Below are positions 61,640 through 64,000 of a DNA stretch of 64,000 nt, one piece after another (position 1 is the stretch's first letter; every line of letters begins with the position of its first letter). Both the position numbers and the translations under genes were made by a program. Under the pieces are notes generated by a model. The model saw only the letters and a list, made by a program, of their open reading frames with translations. It was not told where the DNA came from and ran no database searches. Source of the stretch: Stomoxys calcitrans (Eukaryota > Arthropoda > Insecta > Diptera > Muscidae). The stretch covers positions 4,317,265-4,381,264 of the forward strand of contig NC_081556.1 of the NCBI RefSeq assembly GCF_963082655.1, read 5' to 3'.

Positions 61640-61800
61640 CTGCGAGAGGGCACACTACTCACAAGAGACTATATGCTTTTCGCCTATGCCGACGACATCG
61701 ATGTTATGGGTCGGTCACCAGAAGAAGCAATAACAATCTTTAAAAGTACCAATGGAAAATTTTCTCTTATGAAAGTACCGAAGGAAATGTTCCCTAGCAA
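61640..61800 (+). pseudogene. RTE-like RT fragment, second copy of the YADD block
   Basis: REGTLLTRDYMLFAYADDID followed by VMGRSPEEA is a second, slightly better preserved copy of the block at 61340-61410. It follows directly on a hairpin-motif unit. It is either a local duplication or an independent relic. Confidence 0.8.
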
Positions 61801-61859
61801 GCATATCGAAGGGCATCATTCCAACTATCATCTGTGCTGCGTCGCTTGAGATGGTTTTG

Positions 61860-62805
61860 TTGCCACTGCACACTTGGAAACAGTAACGTCTAGCTATTTA
61901 TGTCATGTGGTATCTTGATGACGTCTTTAGCTTCGATTCCTAAACAGGAGCTCCATACAATAGACAAAAATTAACAACACTTGCGAGTAGCACTCTCCAC
62001 TTTGACATCATTCTGGTAAGTGCGATGTTCACATTCCATGCCTTTTTAGCAGCGTATTCCACATGCTGAGTAACTTGCCTGGACTAATACACAGATGAAA
62101 ATAATTTTCGAAAACAACAATTTTTGTCGAAAGTCTTACGACGAAATTTGTTAATTTTGCTGCAACAATTTTGAATTTCAACGACCTAAAGTACAAATTT
62201 GGTGTTGAAAGGCAGTCGCCTTGCAAGCCAACATATAACAACAACAAAAATATTATTCAAAAGCAAAACAAAAAACATTTTACCAGCGATGCCACACATG
62301 TGATTGCTTTGCTGCTGTGTGTGGTCAGTGTATAGTTTTATTTTCTTTGTTCGGCTCTCACTGCTTGTTTTTGTTCGGTTACTACTGCACTCTAGTTTTT
62401 CTTCGTCACTCTCTTTACTATTAACCTTAAAAATAAATTTTAATGATTTTGTCACCGCTAAGGATTGAACTCATGATCTCATGTTTTGTAGTCTTGCACG
62501 CATCCTCCAGCTTACTATGATGAAATAACTCAATAAGTATTATTGCACAGTAATAAGTGTCTCAATTAATTAAATTAAAAAAAGTAACAACAACTACCTC
62601 AACTAAATTTTAACCTAATTTGAAGAAAATTGACCCTATATATAATAGGATATGGGCCGATTCGAATGATACTTGAAATACTAAACAAGAAGGACGATTG
62701 AAAAATGTGTGATTGGGATACTTTCATGACCGAACCCCAAAAAAATATCAAACGTTATTCAGCTAGAAACTAAAATATCGTTAGTGCCATCGATATTTTG
62801 CCAGC
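61860..62805. other. Intergenic DNA without recognised elements
   Basis: Includes AACAACAACAAAAA and AAAATTTT-like patches near 62095-62170. No supported gene. Confidence 0.35.
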
Positions 62806-62809
62806 TCTA

Positions 62810-62995
62810 TTTGTCTGTATTCCTGTCCTTCCATTTCATACGTCTGTCTATCCCTCTTCCCGTCTCTCTGTCAGTCCGTCTGTCCGCCCGCCTCTTTGCC
62901 AGGACGTCTGTCTACGCGGATGTCTCGTTGTTATTACGGACCTAATTTAGAGGCATTTGGGAAGCTTTCTAAATGAACAAAGGCCTCTGTTTTCC
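62810..62995. repeat. CTGT-type array followed by an AAGCTTT module, first unit
   Basis: ATACGTCTGTCTATCCCTCT, then TCCGTCTGTCCGCCC, is followed after a gap by GGGAAGCTTTCTAAATGAAC (62960). The same succession occurs twice more at 63370-63900. Confidence 0.8.
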
Positions 62996-62999
62996 TTTT

Positions 63000-63345
63000 C
63001 AGGGGACCTCTTATGATGCATTAGTCTCAGGGTCCAAAAAATAATAAAGAAGGCACAGGATACGTTGGCCGTGCTGATTTTTGGAGCAAGGAGAATCGCC
63101 CCGAGGGAAGCACTGCATGCTATGCTCGATCGTATGTTGTCGCTTAGGCTGTGAAAGTCGGTATCTTAGCGCAGGGTGAAGCGCTTTTTGGTGGAGGTTT
63201 TCGCAGTCGTAAATGCACTTTAAATAGGCAACGACCAACTTGTTTCTGCGGCGATCGGTCCTTTGGACCGGAACGAGCTTGCTAACACAGGAGCTGGATG
63301 AGGAACAATACTTCCACATGAAAATGTGGCTACAACAACAACGTA
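63000..63345. other. Unidentified segment between two CTGT arrays
   Basis: A G/C-richer stretch with a 102-codon minus-strand open frame (63319-63011). It starts near a TTGTTGTTGTAGCCACATTT-like sequence on the minus strand, a style I associate with dispersed elements in flies, but I cannot name it. Confidence 0.3.
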
Positions 63346-63369
63346 AATTGTATGAAAGTTATTCTTCAT

Positions 63370-63900
63370 CTTGTTCGACCTGCCTGTCATGGGTCTGTCC
63401 GTCTGTCTGCTAGTTTGATCGTCTGTTTAACTTCCTGTCTGCCTGTTCTTCTTTCTAACCGTTGCTTACATCTGTCCCTCTTCTCGTCTCTCTGTCATTT
63501 TGTCTGTATGTTTGACGGTTTATCTGTCTGACCATCCGTTTATCTGCCTATCCATAATTCAGTCTCTATGTCAGTCAGTTTGTCTGTCCGTCTGTCATTT
63601 TCTTCATCTTTACAAAGCTTCCCAACTGAACGAATTTCCACAAACATTTCACTTTTTTTTTTCTGAGTATAGATCCATCTCAATGTCAGTCCGTCTGTCT
63701 ACCTGTATGCCTAACGGTTTATCTGTCTGATAGTTCATCGGTCCGTCCGTCTGTCGGTCATTTCGTTTTTTTATCCGTCTATCTATATGTTCATCTTTCT
63801 ATCTGTCTGTTCACCTCTCTGTCTCCCTATCTCTCCGTCCGTCTAAATTTTCATCCATCTTTACAAAGCTTTTCAAATGAACAAATTTTCTCAAAATATT
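63370..63900. repeat. CTGT-type arrays with AAGCTTT modules, second and third units
   Basis: Degenerate GTCTGTCTGTCCGTCTGTC sequence is followed at about 63610 by TTTACAAAGCTTCCCAACTG and at about 63860 by TTTACAAAGCTTTTCAAATG, about 250 bases apart. Frames rich in Cys-Leu-Ser-Val are artefacts. Confidence 0.85.
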
Positions 63901-64000
63901 ACACATATTTCTCTTAGTAAGAAAATTGGCATAAAGATCAAATTGATCACCAGACCCTACAATAGATTCCATAACCATATACTATAAAAACTTTGTTATA

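Noticed and set aside
61340..61800. Retroviral or LTR-retrotransposon polymerase from the YADD/YVDD blocks
   Set aside because: The flanking motifs ([30 protein letters not shown]) are those of non-LTR RTE-like elements, and no LTR, protease or integrase is seen.

Overview
The window reads as euchromatic DNA of a higher dipteran, most likely a calyptrate (muscid-like) fly. The only host gene I can support codes for a close homologue of Drosophila calbindin-32 (Cbp53E). The intergenic and intronic DNA is A/T-rich and packed with repeat families I associate with house-fly and stable-fly type genomes. The species call is inference; the gene call rests on an uninterrupted, correctly spliced reading frame.

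Gene. Ten coding exons on the + strand (7678-7855, 11094-11179, 16291-16380, 21372-21458, 21683-21823, 26712-26767, 28258-28303, 41806-41862, 46394-46465, 46648-46794) join without a frame break into a 319-residue protein with six EF-hand loops. All nine introns are GT-AG, from about 180 bases to 13.5 kb. A 5' untranslated exon probably begins at 7405 and would need a further upstream exon. Everything else in the gene's 39 kb is intron, and nearly all recognisable intronic sequence is repeat-derived.

Repeats. (1) Non-LTR retrotransposon relics of an R1/LOA/Jockey-like type, all on the minus strand: 1-600, 5225-5700, 9271-9495, 20965-21015, 36372-37450, 39755-40545, 53752-54960. Wherever the 3' end is present it abuts TTAGGTT-type sequence. 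(2) RTE-like reverse transcriptase relics (60780-61430, 61640-61800) and a tandem array made from one RT motif (22950-25395). (3) A tRNA-derived SINE family in five good copies and several tail fragments. (4) A dispersed tandem-unit repeat (GATCGGTTTATATGG type) in about ten places, including a complete copy at 44370-45712 nested inside a Tc1-like transposon at 43967-45891. (5) Satellite-like arrays inside calbindin introns: a 31-bp unit with a near-palindromic core (13165-15610), a 41-bp unit with two palindromes (27272-28131), an 80-bp unit (17400-17712) and a TTAGGT-rich kilobase (19955-20960). (6) Foldback MITE-like modules, including a tandem duplication with a 558-base period at 47695-48794. 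(7) Degenerate ACAG/CTGT tetranucleotide arrays (8489-9070, 62810-62930, 63370-63850).

Layout. 1-7400: intergenic or 5' regulatory DNA with LINE and hairpin-repeat relics. 7405-47150: the calbindin gene. 47150-64000: repeat-rich intergenic DNA with no second host gene that I can support. I found no operon, CRISPR array, defence system or viral genome. The most unusual features are the two arrays of self-complementary units in introns of a neuronal calcium-binding-protein gene, and the repeated pairing of LINE 3' ends with telomere-like TTAGG sequence.
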